A DNA stretch of 64,000 nt, from assembly GCF_003369915.1 (NCBI RefSeq), contig NC_046673.1:10462001-10526000 (forward strand). Reading direction: 5' to 3'. The translations under genes and the position numbers were made by a program. How positions within the stretch are numbered: the first letter of the stretch is position 1; each line of letters starts with the position of its first letter. The notes below the pieces were generated by a model. That model did not search any database. It saw nothing but the letters and a program-made list of their open reading frames with translations, and was not told where the DNA came from. This DNA is from Drosophila miranda. Taxonomy: Eukaryota > Arthropoda > Insecta > Diptera > Drosophilidae. Below are positions 45,836 through 57,289 of this stretch, piece by piece.

Positions 45836-46200
45836 TTTTATACCCGATACTCAAAGAGATTAGGGTTTTACTAGATTTGTGCTGAAAGTGGATGGTTGTA
45901 AAACCATTTTTATGGTCATCATCCCGTATATGGAGCGGCACCAGACCACCATCAAGTGAAACGTGAAAAGTTATTTTCCTCTTATTTTTAGATTTGTGGT
46001 GTAACGCCCAGAAGGAAGCGTTTCCGATCCCATAAAGTACACATTTTCTTGATCAGCATAAATAGCTGAATCGATAGAGCCATTTTTTTTCTTTCTCGCT
46101 CTCACACACTCTTCGTGGTGAATGTGTGCGTCCTCTGGCGGAGAGGAGCCATACTGATTGAGTGTCGGGTATAAATGTAGAGTTGCGGATTCTAGATCGA
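45836..46200 (+). mobile_element. Interrupted DINE-1-like element
   Basis: It begins ttttatacccgatactcaaa at about 45836, is interrupted by unrelated sequence at 45905-45990, resumes at gatttgtggtgtaacgccca and ends with gtgtcgggtataaatgtaga near 46185. It lies between the divergent starts of the Cys-rich gene and Pkd2-like copy 1. Confidence 0.65.
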
Positions 46201-46560
46201 TTTAACTGACGCGATCTCGCATGAAAAACGGTCAAAACAGGATTTTATATTCATTTTATAAAATTCTTTGTCACGAAAGCTTTTGGGGAGAGAAAAAATT
46301 TTGAATGGATATCGAGTTGATATTATCCACATATCGATTTGACTGGAAAAATTTCGATTTCATAACGAGCTGCTTTCTTTTCCGTGTAGCTGAAGATATA
46401 TTTCGTGATTGTATAGGTATGGGACTGTATCATTAAAGTAACTCTTGGTATCTGATTAAGAACCTAGCAAGCGGTTTTTAAGTTTCCATTTAAACAAGTT
46501 TTTTCCAAGAAACTAGAAAAATCCTAGTACAAAAACTTATAAGATAAATTTGTAATAAAA

Positions 46561-49500
46561 ATGTACTCACATAGACTGGATCAGCGTCCTGACGCGCCAC
46601 CAAGGGCGGCACGTGCAGTGTCGCATCCAAATCAGCCCCATACTTCGAGAAAAACTGCATTTGCAGTAAGACCAGCCACGATCCGAGTAAAGGATCTCCC
46701 TCGTGTCCAGCTCCCAAAACGTGGAAATGGTGCAAAATCAGCTGCGAAAGCTGACCAACATAAGGTACCAGCCACAACAGAGAGCCAGAACACGCTGAAA
46801 ACGAAAAAAAGTAGTTTTTTCGGACGAAAGAAGGATGAAATAATTGCGAGTCAAAAAAAAGCCACGGCTATGAATGGACTAGGACGCGACACCCCCGTAC
46901 CACAGCACCTAAAAGTTAAGACATCGCGTATTCTCTATACAACTGACGAGGAGGTGCGCGACGCTCTCATGGAGTTTGGAGTTTTCATCATCTTCCTTGT
47001 CCTTACATCTCTGGGTGAGTTCAATACGCAATTGTGCTGAAATTAAAGCCATACTTCAATGAAATACGACGGATGGAGGCAATCTTTATAGCAGCTTTTT
47101 TATTTTTTATTCATCCTGTAATAATGATCAGATCTTTGAAGGATATATTTTTTACATTGATATCATAGAAGTCTACCCATAATCCGCTTACGTTAGTTGT
47201 TATATCCTTTCGTAGCTTGTTGTCAAAAAATACGGACGAACATGGCTATTGGCTGTTGTGATGGCTGTTACATTTATTTAAACGGAGTGGACATAATTTT
47301 TAAATGTGTTATTATAGGCCTCCAATACTTATTGTTTTCAGGAACCAAGTCTTTTAACATGAATGGTATAAATTTTCCAGTCCTTTTCAGTTTGTTGCTT
47401 TTTGATCTATTCTATTCTATATTATTTGATGAATTTGCAAAACTTCAAGTGCAACAAAAGGAATTTTTCTGCTGTTGATTGGGTATAAAGAAACAGTTTT
47501 CTGTTTTATTAAGGCACGCAAAATATAAATCGGAGTAATAGCTTTCTATGACTTGTAAGTTCCAAGGCCCATTAAAACAACCGTCTTTTAGACTCCTGTT
47601 CCTAGACAGTTTTTGCAGCCAAGATGTTGCTGTATGACCCTTTAATTCTCAAACACTTTTTTTTTTTCATTTAATTTCGCATTTAATTTCCAGCTCTGTT
47701 ATTGTTAGAAATATCAATAGTTCGTCAACTAAATTATCGGTTTTAGTTAACTTTTAAATCACTTTTAATATGTGTTCAGGTCAAGTAATATAAAAGAAGA
47801 GTTGTATGATTTTACAATCGATAAGATCTCTGTTTCTTCGGTATATCACTGCAAGTCTTTTAACATGTCAACAAAAAATTGATCAATAACATATTTGTAT
47901 AAACTACATAAAAAAATACATTTCAATTTTACCTACATATATGTACATATATAGCAATAATCTGACCGTTCTGGGGAGCTATATATTAAAGTCCAACATT
48001 TGTGGTAAAGCGTTGTGGAAAATCTACAAAAATCCATCCAGATCCATATGGACTTAATTTCAAAATTTACATTATTTCTAAACTAGAAGTCATTTTAAAC
48101 ACTTAATTATTAAATATTTCAATAGAGAATTAACTAAGTTAAAAAAAATTTTAAAAGAATATTCCATAAGTCGGATCTAAGATGGTTTCAAGCAGATGGT
48201 GTGAAATTTGACCAAATGCAGGTCATCTAGAATGTGTATTATAATAATGCTATAAATATCTCAATAGTGTGTGTATTCAAATGCTGTCTGTTGCACATTT
48301 ATTTGGGTCAGCGGTGCATATTAAATTTATGTATTTATTTGGGTCATTAAGGGAATATTTTCGATTATTTATTTAGACAGGCTAGCTATTTGTCTAGGTC
48401 TAACCATACGATTTTTTACTTTATTAGAAATTGTACCTTACATTTACCATAATCAAACCCCAATCGACTTCCTGTCTGATGATTCCTGGATTTCGAATTC
48501 GTTTTTCTTCCAGTAACTTTGTCCGTGCGTCACCCTCATATGTTCTACTTTAATGATACGATGATGAAACTGTTTACTACACGCAATCTGACTGTGGTCC
48601 CATCAGTGACGGTCTCCTTTGAGAAGATGCTCACCGTCCCAGATTGGTGGGACTATTTGGTATACAACTTTATAAATACATTGCATGGAGATATGACCAG
48701 CAGCACTTCAACAAGCCCACGATCTAAATCCGTTAACGAAGCCAAAACCGATCGGAGCTCATTCAAGTCCGGCGAAGATATCCTGTATGGGGAGGATGGG
48801 GATGTTGAACGCAATAATGAATCCTCTATTAGGAAAAGAGACACTGGACCAGGACTACCTTACGGCGAGCTCGATGAAATCGACAGGGACGAAAATCTCG
48901 ATGGCCTGGACCTGGACCTTGACCTGAGCGAGCAAATCGGCGAAACCACAAAAAGTCGTAGTGCTCGTAGCGATACTGCCGAAGCTGTCCCATGGGCTGA
49001 AACCAGCCTTAATTTGACTACCCATCTCAACGGTCGCTTATTCTTGCACGAGAACCTTATGCTTGGTCCACCACGCCTACGGCAGATTCGCGTTAGCAAG
49101 AACAGTTGCCAAATGGACGGTAACTTCCCTCAGAACTTCAACACCTGCTATGCCGCATATTCCAATGCGGCCGAAGAGAACACCGAATGGCACAAAGGTA
49201 CTCGATACCGAACAATGCGCGAACTGGGCGCCACCCCGATCTTGACTTTACTGGCCTTCTATCGCTCTGGTGGGTACACTGTTGATCTGACCTACGACAA
49301 GGATGAGAATCTGCAGAGCATAAATAAACTGAAAAGCGTTAATTGGCTGGATCGCGGTTCGAGGCTGTGTTTGGTGGAGTTCAATCTGTTCAACGAAAAC
49401 AAAGACATCTTTCAGAGCGTTAAGTAGGGGTTTGCCTCGATTTTAATTAAAGCTTATTTCAAGTTCTTCTTCTCTCCAGACTTATTGCTGAAATCCCCCC

Positions 49501-50915
49501 CACGGGTGGTGTCATACCGCAGGCGCATTTGCGAACAGTCAAAGAGTATTCTTTTTTCACCGATATCAGTCTGACCATGACTGTAGTCTATATATTCTGG
49601 TATATAATGGTATTTTACTACACCATTTGTGAGATCAATGCATTCTGCAAGTCAGGATGGAAATCCTACTTTACATCATTAATGAACATTCTTGATAATA
49701 TTGTGTTAGTGGTAACTATTATTTTCTGTACAGTTATGTTCCCGATCTACATTTCTTATCTATTTTTCTTGTACCCAGTTTTGTTACCTGGCCTTGTTCT
49801 ACAACATTTGGCATACCTTCAGAATGAAATCCATTACATCCAAGGCCCACGCGCAACAGCACTATCAAAGTATCGATGTTCTCTGCTTATCGAATTTGAT
49901 CTATGTGGATATGATGGCTGTTTTAGCATTTTTGGTATGGATAAAAATATTCAAGTTTATCAGTTTCAACAAGACACTCATTCAGTTCACAACGACTTTA
50001 AGAAGGGTATGTCATTTTATTCAAAATATTTATTGACTAGACTGTGACAATAACTGTGATTGATTTTTTGAAAATTTATAGTGCTCTAAAGATTTGATTG
50101 GATTCAGTATTATGTTTGGCATTGTTTTTTTGGCCTATGCCCAACTGGGTCTTCTGCTTTTCGGCACTGAGCATCCAGATTTTAATAATTTTTTGACCTC
50201 AGTATTAACAATGATCCGCATGATCCTCGGTGATTTTCAGTACAATCTTATTCAGCAGTCCAATCGGGTGCTCGGGCCCATCTACTTTCTCACCTATATT
50301 GTGCTTGTGTTCTTCATCCTGTTGGCAAGTTTGAGAACTTAAATACATTTTATAGGTTTTAATGTGTTGTATTCCACAAGAACATGTTTTTAGCCATCAT
50401 CATGCAAACTTATAACTCAGTGAAGAATGAAATCACTCAAGGACGCAGCCAATTAGCCTCATATGTCATTAAGAAACTGGCTGGTGCCTTCTACTGGATA
50501 ACTCACTGTGGCCGTGAGCGTCGTTTTCGGTTAGCCCAGCCAGCATCTGCATTCAATGAAGCTGATCAGAATTCCACGGCCACAGAATTAAAGCAGCCTA
50601 AGCTGCTGAGGAGGAGCATGACCACAGAAGAGTACATTTACTAGGTACAACTTTTAACATACATAATTTAAACTGAATATCTATTTCAGGGCACGGTATT
50701 TCGAAAATATTCCTCCCGATGTTCAGAATAGGGAATTGTTTCGGTAAGAGCCCTGATAAATTGTTTGGGTTATAGTTTATAACCTTTGTTTTTTGCTTTT
50801 TCCTAGTCTTACCAATCGCGTAAGTCTGATTGAAGAAGTTCTCGAACAGCTTGTTACCAATATTGATAGCATACTGCGACGCTTTGAGAGACAACAAGGT
50901 GTAAAGAAGACCTAA
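46561..50915 (+). CDS. Polycystin-2 (Pkd2/amo)-like TRP cation channel, copy 1
   Basis: This is a TRPP-family non-selective Ca2+-permeable channel; amo of D. melanogaster acts in sperm. Eight exons fit: 46561-47014, 48514-49423, 49480-49711, 49779-50006, 50082-50324, 50381-50631, 50690-50743 and 50807-50915, for 826 aa. TM1 is near residues 134-151. The large extracellular domain (exon 2) starts with VRHPHMFYFNDT and VPDWWDYLVYNF and ends in PPTGGVIPQ. TM2-TM6 follow, with voltage-sensor-like FLVWIKIFKFISFNKT, the pore MIRMILGDF (LGDF at 657-660), NRVLGPIYFLTY and MFLAIIMQTYNSV. The tail is a short coiled coil. Intron 5 appears to use a GC donor (TTG|GCAAGT). The exon 6 donor (GA|GTACAT) is weak; without it the frame stops at 50644. 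Similarity to copies 2 and 3 is clear but well below identity. Confidence 0.85.
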
Positions 50916-52254
50916 GCTCGAAATATCTATATGGTCAAAATCTTCCCAAAAACGCATGAATATTTGTAATTTTAATGTTTATGATATTTGCATTCAAAAT
51001 TTAACACATAGGGAGATTTTCTGTTAATATAAAATTGTTATTAATATAAATTGTCTGATTTCAAATTTAATAACATTCATTTTATTTTCTTATAGTTAAA
51101 TATTCAAACATTTACAATTATTATGTGATTTAACATGAAAATAAAAATATACAAAAATATGTTAATTATTTATCAAATTCATAAAGGTGAGGTGATCGAG
51201 TTCTACACACATACTAATTTTATTGACGTCGATGCACCCCCAGGAATTAGCCGATCCTAACGGGCACTTCATTATAATACTTCAGTCGTGGGCAGCATTC
51301 GCACAGGGGTCGGGTAATATACCCATAAATTCTTTTTGAGTATCGGGTATAAAAATATGAAACGGTTCAAGAAATCATCACATGGTTACGATAACTCAAT
51401 GGGCACAGAGTCGTAAGAATACAAAATCAATACAATACATACATATATATATATAGCATAAATCTTAGAACTGTTTTCAAAACAATTAAAAATATGTGAG
51501 ACTAATTAAATGTCTCGCCAGCCACAGGATCAATTGCAATTTTACAAATATCGTTAACGTCATTAATGCAATTTTATCATCGAAAGCTGACTACGGAATT
51601 TCCATCTACATGTCTTGTCCAAATATCACTCTAAAAATAATAAAAACTTTTCAAATCTCAACACAGTTCTACTGAAGACAAACGTCAATTTCTCACAGCC
51701 GAACTGCTTAAATAACTAACCCATTCAACAAATTCCTCAATGAATAACTATACAAAATTATTAAAGAAACTTAAATTTAAATTTCAAACATTTGACAAAC
51801 AATTCAAAACATGCTGAAAAAAAAATATATCAAAAAATGATAGAAGACAAAAGCTACCACATGGAATCTTCAACAAACCATTCTGGACACACCACAATGG
51901 AAAGTTTTCAAAAAGGACTCCACAATTTAAAAAATGTTTCGGCTTAGCTTTATAGAATTAAAGCGAGCGGGAACGTTATGAGCCGAAGCTAGGGCCGCGA
52001 CATTACATTTAATCCTGATACTCAGTTAGTATGGCTCCCTTCCATAGAGCAAATGGAAGAGTATGTGAAAGAGAGGGAATGACTAAGCGCATGGCACGCT
52101 ATCGTAGCAATTGCAAATTGAGTTGACAATATAATAATAATAAAAATCCGTTCTTATAATAATTTTAGTTTTCTCATATCTTCCAAATTGTGGATGCCAC
52201 AGATTTTTTTCCATTGCTCAGCCCAATGTTCACTAAAAAAAACAAAGAGGATTT
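50916..52254. other. Intergenic DNA between convergent Pkd2-like copies 1 and 2
   Basis: AT-rich, probably with both 3' UTRs. It holds a small DINE piece at 51305-51352 (tttttgagtatcgggtataa) and the fragment listed at 51968. Confidence 0.5.
51968..52215 (-). mobile_element. DINE-1-like fragment, inverted
   Basis: It runs from gaacgttatgagccgaagct through ttaatcctgatactcagtta to aattgtggatgccacagatt. It is the end portion of the family, reversed and truncated next to the left edge of the duplicated block. Confidence 0.6.
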
Positions 52255-55200
52255 GATGATGGACATGAAAGATGAGTGAAAGCAAGTTTGTTGTTCTGAG
52301 ACAGACTGTTTCTGATACTGATTTTATTTAACAGAACTAATTCTATTTACAATAAAAAAAAGGTGCAAAAAGTTCTGAGTCTGTAAGAATACGGTAGTAA
52401 TGAGTAATGCTCCAATATCCAACATTAGTTGAGATACATCAAGTTCGTATATCGAATTTAGTGTTTTCTTGCGCCTTGCTCTCTCTCGATGCGTTTTAGT
52501 ACATCATCCATATTGGTGACCAGCTGTTCGAGAATTTCTTCAATCAGTGTTACGCGATTTGTTAGACTAAGAGATAGTAAAGAAAACCAAGGTGATTTCA
52601 AATAATAAATGGCACTAATCAAAGTTTCGGAGCTCTTACTGAAATAGTTCCTTGTTTTGAACATCGGGGGGAACCTCTTCAAAGTAACGGGCGCTGAAAG
52701 AGATATTTAGCTAAAATTAAAAAGGGACTGGTAAGTTTACTCTGGTAAATATACTCTGCTTGGGTTATGTTTGCTAGCACTTTAGGCTCTTCAAATTCTG
52801 CGATCGTGCCATCCACATCAGTCTCATTGACAGAAGCAGTTCGGCGGGTAGGCTGAACCCGTCCCTTCCGGCCACAGTGGACGATCCAGTAAATGGCTGC
52901 AGCCAGCTTCTTATAGATATATGAGCCCAATTGACTGCGCCCTTGGGTAATTTCACTCTTTACCGAGTTATAAGTTTCCATGATGATGGCTAGGAACATG
53001 TTCTAGTGGAATACAACTTATGGTAACCGACAAAACTCATTCGATGTTCAAAGCTTACCAGCAATATAAAAAATACAAGTAGAATGTAGGTGAGAAAGTA
53101 GATGGGACCCAGCACCCGATTCGCTTGCTCAATGAGATTATATTGAAAATCGCCTAGGATCATGCGGATCATGGTCAAGACTGAAGTGACGAAGTTATGA
53201 AAATCTGGATGCTTAGTGCCGAAGAGCAGAAGACCCAGTTGAGCATAGGCCAAAAAAACAATGCCGAACATAAGACTGAAGCCAGCCAAGTCTTTGGAGC
53301 ACTACAAATGTTCAAATAAATCATCAAAAATTACATCTATTGAAATTAAAATATTAAAAAATACCCTTCTTAATGTAGTTGTAAACTGAACAAGTGTTTT
53401 GTTGAAACTGATAAACTTGAATATTTTTATCCATACAAGAAAAGCTAAAATGGCCATCATATCCACATAGATGATGTTCACAAAGCAAAGAACATCGATA
53501 CTTTGATAGCCCGTGTGCCTCTTGGCATTTCGTGTAAGGGCACCAACTTGGAATGTATGCCAGACGTTGTAGATCAAGGCCAGGTAGCAAAGCTAGGAGT
53601 GGAAAGGTAGATTGCGAAGCGATGATTACAAAAATTGTTACCACTAGTACACTAGTACTGTCGAAGGAATGGAAAGGTAGATCAGGAAGCGACCAATAAT
53701 GTTAATATTTACCACTAATACAATAGTGTCGATAACATTTAGCAACGAGCTGTAGTAAATTCTTATCCCCGACTTTCTTAATCCATTAATCTCACAGATA
53801 GTATAATAAGCGACCATGATATACCAAAATATATAGATCACAGTCATAGTCTGACTGGCATCGTTGAAGAAAGAATACTGCTTGACAGTTTGCAGATGCG
53901 TCTGTGGTATCACACCACCCGTGGGGGGGATTTCGGCTAGAAGTCTGCTTGGGAGAGAAGCTTTAAATGAGCTGAACTTTAAATCGAAGCTGATCCCTAC
54001 TTGACGCTTTGAAAGATGTCCGTATTCTTGTTGTACAGATTGAACTCCATCAGACATAGCCTTGAGCCGCGATCCAGCCAATTATCGTGCCTCAGTTTAT
54101 TTATCTTCTCCAAATTATCGGTCTTGTCATAGGTCAGATCAGCGATGTAACCACCAGTACTATAGAATGCCAGCACTGTCCAAATCGGAGTCGCGTTCAG
54201 CTTGCCCATCGTGTAGAACTCTGTACCTTTGTGCGTACCGGTTTTCTCTTCTATCCCCGCCGAATAGGCGGCGTAGCAGGTGTTGAAGTGTCGTACGAAG
54301 TCGTCGCTCACTTGGCAACTCTCCCTGCGGACACGAATCTGCCGAAGGCGCGGGGGACCGAGCAGAAGGTTCTGGAGCAGATATACGCGACCATGGAGAT
54401 GTGTGGTTGCTTTCGAGTTTTGTCTAGTACTGGCAGAACCATCAAAACCAGCTCTTTTGTCGTAGAAAGTTTGCTCGTCCAGCTCGAGGGCTTCAAGCGT
54501 GGCGGCTCCACCGATGTCTTCAAGCCCGGCATCTTGTGGTCGTTGTTCAAATTCCCCGTTCCGTTTCTGGGATTCATCATAATCGCGATCCACATACCCA
54601 TCCTCCACATTCCAGTGATCCTCGCTGGCCTGACGCAACGCTTCAGCGTTTTCTTTACCGGTTGTAGTGTCATTTTGTTCTGCTGTAGTTATGGTCAAAT
54701 CTCCGTGCAATGTTTTTATAAAGTTGTATACCAAATAGTCCCACCAATCTGGGACAGTGAGAATCTTTTCAAAACAGACCGTAACGGATGGAGCCACAAC
54801 CATTTCGCGAGTGGAAAATAGTTTCTTTATAGTATCGTTAAAGTAGAACATGTGAGGGTGACGCACAGACAGAGTTACTGCAACAAAAATTATTTTAATC
54901 TTAATAGCGCTTGAGTTTAGAAAAATAGATGCAACATGTTGTTTGCTGACTTTTAAGATCATAGAAATGGTTATCGTATTTTAATCTTATCCGAGGTTTC
55001 TGAAGTAAGCATAATTGTTTTTATTAAACATGGAAGAATATTTAAAAACATTTTTTTTTTTTGCTAGAGTTGTTTGAATTTGCATACATGATTGATTAAA
55101 CATTCGAGTAAACTTTCTAGTAATTATATTGTAATATTTATATATCAGAATATATACCGGTCATTATACCTTACGGATGTAAACACCTTGAATGTTAATC

Positions 55201-55814
55201 ACCTACTCACCCAATGATGTCAGAACAAGAAATATGATGAACACTCCAAACTCCAGGAGAGCATCGCGCACTTCCTCATCAGTGGTGTAGAGAATGCGCG
55301 TTGATTTTCCTTTTTGGCCTTGGTGTATGTGGACTTCGCGTCCTAATCCATTAGAAAGTGAACCACTTTTCGGGGTCGCAACCAGTATCCCCTTTTTTCG
55401 TCCGAACAAGCCGCGTCTTTCCTCTTTTGCCGTCTCCTCAGTTACACCAGAAGAACGGGTCTGATCCAGAGGTGGATCTCCACCGGGTTCCGGAGCCTGA
55501 CCACGGCTCGCGGCTGGTTTCTCTTCAAATGCCGTATCTTTCGCGGAAGGCGGCAGCGACACTGCACGTGCTGACCTTGGAGGCGAAATAGGACTTTGAA
55601 CCTGTCCATCCGGTCTTTGACCCTGACCCATTGACGCCATTTTTAATGCGAACTTTTCTAAGATATATTTCAGTTAAAATTATGCCCCAATTTGTTTGCA
55701 AAATCGAGTAAGGACTAAAATAAATCTTGAAGTTTAAGTAAAGATTGCTTGGATCTGGCCCAGGTACTCAGCAAATAAAACCAAATCCAGGAAACAACAA
55801 GCCGTGTGTCTACA
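52255..55814. repeat. Segmental duplication, left unit (Pkd2-like copy 2)
   Basis: About 3.56 kb matches 57290-60847 nearly base for base, at an offset of 5034 falling to 5033 after a one-base indel. Similarity begins at gatgatgga near 52255 and ends at gccgtgtgtctaca (55814). Confidence 0.9.
52458..55640 (-). CDS. Polycystin-2 (Pkd2/amo)-like channel, copy 2
   Basis: Eight exons on the minus strand mirror copy 1: 55640-55211, 54877-54001, 53944-53713, 53592-53365, 53301-53059, 53002-52755, 52693-52640 and 52566-52458, for 806 aa with intact frame. It starts MASMGQGQRPDGQ. TM1 is in exon 1; exon 2 is the extracellular domain with VPDWWDYLVYNF. The PPTGGVIPQTHL stretch uses a run of seven C. 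The pore is MIRMILGDF (LGDF near 638-641), followed by NRVLGPIYFLTY and MFLAIIMETYNSV. The C-terminal coiled coil is EEILEQLVTNMDDVLKRIER. Intron 5 here has a normal GTAAGC donor. Intron 3 holds an internal duplication with a second TAGTGGTAA donor-like site. It is convergent with copy 1. Confidence 0.87.
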
Positions 55815-56500
55815 AAAATGCAGAATCGTAGAGAATGACCATATCTTTAAGACTGCAGAGTGTGAATTGGATCGTATCATTATTATAGCCAGAATAAAGA
55901 AAACAATTTCATTTTTCATAGCCGGCTTTGCTTAGCGTAAAACATTAGCGCCTAGATCTCAGAGTCTATAAAAGCTAGAGCAACCAAATTTTTGATCCAC
56001 ACTCCTGAGATATCGGACCTTGACGAGTTGGTTTCAAAATTTCGCCACACCCCCTTCCGCCCCCGCAAAGGACAAAAATCTGGGGGTATCCACAAATCTC
56101 AGAGACTATTACCGCTAGAGTAACCACATTTGGTATCTACACTCCTGTTAGTTCTCACTATAAATATAAAATTTCGCAACACCCCCTCCGCCCCCACAAA
56201 GGACGAAAGTCTGTGGCATCCACAATATTGAATATACGAGAAAACTAAAAACGCACAATCATAGAAAATGGCCGTATCTATGAGATTGCTGAATCTGGAT
56301 CAGATCGGATCATTTTCATAGCCAAAAGGAACAAATTAATTTTCAGTGGCTACGCAGCGCCCGACGACATGTTCAGACACGATTTCTGTCTCTCCCGCAC
56401 GCACACATTGTCGCCCAATGTAGCCATACTGACTATGTATCGAGTATAAATGTAGAGTTGCGGTCGCCGCAGCAACTCACAACGTTCCCCCTCGTTTAGT
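55815..56500 (+). mobile_element. DINE-1-like element, 5'-truncated
   Basis: It starts abruptly with aaaatgcagaatcgtagaga at the edge of the duplicated block, continues through the CGCCCC/CTTCCGCCCCC blocks and ends cgttccccctcgttta at about 56498. It is close to the second half of copy C (3077-4196). Confidence 0.75.
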
Positions 56501-57289
56501 GGCAATGCGTGGTACTCTTGCTCTTGCTAATTTTGACCTGGTCATACTAAAATAGCCCAAGCTTCGACATCCATTAACTTTTAATATTTGCCCATAATAA
56601 TCCTTCACAAACCCTAGGCAACTCAGCTCCTGAAAACATAGACACGAATTCTTTCATTTTTGCCAAAATCCAATGTCTTGCAATCAATATGAACGAAGAT
56701 GCACAATGTATATGAAAAATAATCTATATTTAGATTCTTTTGAATTAAGATATATATAGACATATGTACATACATATATGTAGATATATAGATATACTAT
56801 GTAAACTCTGTAAACATTTTTTAATACTTTACTTTTCTTAATTAAGCACTTAAATACTTTATCTCAATTGGGACAGAAGACCTAACGCCGTTAATGTTTT
56901 TTTAAACTCTACTAGCTTGTAATTTTGTATAGCCCTTTAAAGAGAACTATAAAATAGGATAAGTTTCAGTGTATCCATAGATCTAAGAGTAGTCTGAGAT
57001 ACCAACAAAGAAACTCATCTAAAACTTCACACCTTTTTTCAACTAGCTTGAGTATGCTACATATTTTTGTTAAGATTTTTGCAATTTTAACTTCCTTCAG
57101 ATCGAATCTATTCACTTTCGCTTCGTTGAAAGGCTAACCATGATCAAGAAATAAGTGTAATAAGCTACGTTGCGTACGTACATAAACCGACTTCAGTTTG
57201 GTCGTTGCAACTAGAACTGGAAAGAGTCGGACTGAATAGGTGGTATCCTACGTTGTGAAAACGAGAGTCTCAAGACACGGCGACAGTCT
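56501..57289. other. Spacer between duplicated units, no gene
   Basis: AT-rich, with short runs of atatgtacatacatatatg type. Nothing recognisable. Confidence 0.4.

Noticed and set aside
49712-49778. Apparent frameshift in Pkd2-like copy 1 between two overlapping frames
   Set aside because: A 67-bp GTAACT...CCCAG intron at this place restores the frame and matches the intron position in copies 2 and 3.
54087-54821. 244-codon plus-strand frame (and its twin at 59120-59854)
   Set aside because: Antisense to exon 2 of the Pkd2-like copies; no family features, and it exists only because the sense exon is open.
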